A stretch of DNA of 64,000 bases. It comes from Convivina praedatoris (lineage in GTDB: Bacteria; Bacillota; Bacilli; Lactobacillales; Lactobacillaceae). Position numbers and translations under genes: made by a program. The DNA lies in the NCBI RefSeq assembly GCF_933208505.1, contig NZ_CAKOEU010000003.1; one strand, 5' to 3'. Shown one piece after another: positions 63,796-64,000 of the stretch; position 1 is the first letter of the stretch; each line of letters starts with the position of its first letter. The notes beneath the pieces were generated by a model. The model saw only the letters and a program-made list of their open reading frames with translations, searched no databases and was not told the origin of the DNA.

Positions 63796-63824
63796 ATTAA
63801 AACAAAATTAAAGAAAAATGTCAA
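63796..63824 (-). promoter_or_regulatory. brnQ unit promoter
   Basis: TTGACA (63819-63824) and TTTAAT (63796-63801), 17 bases apart on the minus strand, 30 bases before the leader ATG. Confidence 0.82.
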
Positions 63825-63850
63825 TTATAATTAGAGATTATTTTAAATCA

Positions 63851-64000
63851 CTAATCAATCAAAACGTTCATCTGAGTCTCTTTTGTTAATTTCTGGGCAA
63901 TTTGATCCAGATTTTGGACATAAACAAAAGGAATTGTACCGATTTGGCGGGAAATTGTCGCACGACCCAAACGATGCCACTCAAAAAAGACGTTAAGTTG
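63851..64000 (-). CDS. Unrecognised protein, C-terminal end (partial)
   Basis: Forty-nine codons in frame to a TAG, entering from the window edge: FFEWHRLGRATISRQIGTIP and VQNLDQIAQKLTKETQ. I do not recognise the family. The brnQ promoter starts 27 bases below its stop. Confidence 0.55.
   Translation of the reverse strand, partial: QLNVFFEWHRLGRATISRQIGTIPFVYVQNLDQIAQKLTKETQMNVLID

Overview
The window is low-GC Firmicutes chromosome, most likely a lactic acid bacterium of the Lactobacillaceae, and I favour the Leuconostoc/Weissella side. The signs are tRNA-sensing T-box leaders, an LPKTG surface protein, a LysM plus Amidase_5 wall hydrolase, quinone-dependent D-lactate dehydrogenase together with pyruvate oxidase, two GshA-type gamma-glutamyl ligases, and compact genes with strong AGGAGG sites and many shared terminators between convergent genes. 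The species cannot be fixed from sequence alone.

Layout. 0-19 kb is mostly metabolic and membrane genes: a UvrA-like C-terminus, a DUF3290-DUF421 fusion, HAD phosphatase, LysR/amino-acid permease pair, HxlR/quinone-reductase pair, an ArsR-SDR module with a duplicated operator, a SemiSWEET, a cell-wall amidase, a ClC channel, a type IA topoisomerase, YagU, and a LacI-controlled alpha-glucoside locus whose transporter is frameshifted. 19-27 kb is accessory: MazEF, an orphan membrane protein, a beta-family fragment, an Ndt/TIR-like protein, about 1.1 kb of decayed DNA, a truncated antitoxin fused in front of uppP, a PadR-HAAS-DUF4097 envelope-stress operon and a Phd/YafQ-like toxin-antitoxin pair. 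27-39 kb holds a second SDR paralogue, YeiH, purA-guaC, a YjjG-like nucleotidase, a five-gene redox operon and dld. 39-47.6 kb holds a 5'-truncated hsdR and a complete tryptophan operon in the unusual order trpB-D-C-F-A-E-G behind a T-box. 47.6-52 kb holds a large adhesin (antigen I/II-like A repeats, GbpC-like domain, serine-rich stalk) and a T-box-controlled 2-keto-4-pentenoate hydratase family gene. 52-57 kb holds a TPP-riboswitch thiamine salvage operon (tenA-thiD-thiE-thiM) facing pyruvate oxidase, a ThDP enzyme.

The most interesting part is 57.3-63.8 kb. Three transcription units each begin with a TTGACA promoter, a short leader peptide with its own ribosome binding site, and the same six-segment RNA folding switch (A:B, B:C, C:D, D:E, terminator E:F). 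The units are a PfoR-like membrane protein, one GshA-family ligase alone, and brnQ plus a second GshA-family ligase. Two leader peptides carry Ile runs; the third carries repeated Val and Ser codons. The RNA logic is classical ribosome-mediated attenuation: stalling on the Ile/Val codons frees B to pair with C, which lets D sequester the terminator. This joins branched-chain amino acid supply to two gamma-glutamyl ligases and a transporter of unknown substrate, and suggests that the ligases or the PfoR-like protein handle branched-chain amino acids or their gamma-glutamyl derivatives. The regulation is read from sequence; the substrate link is inference.
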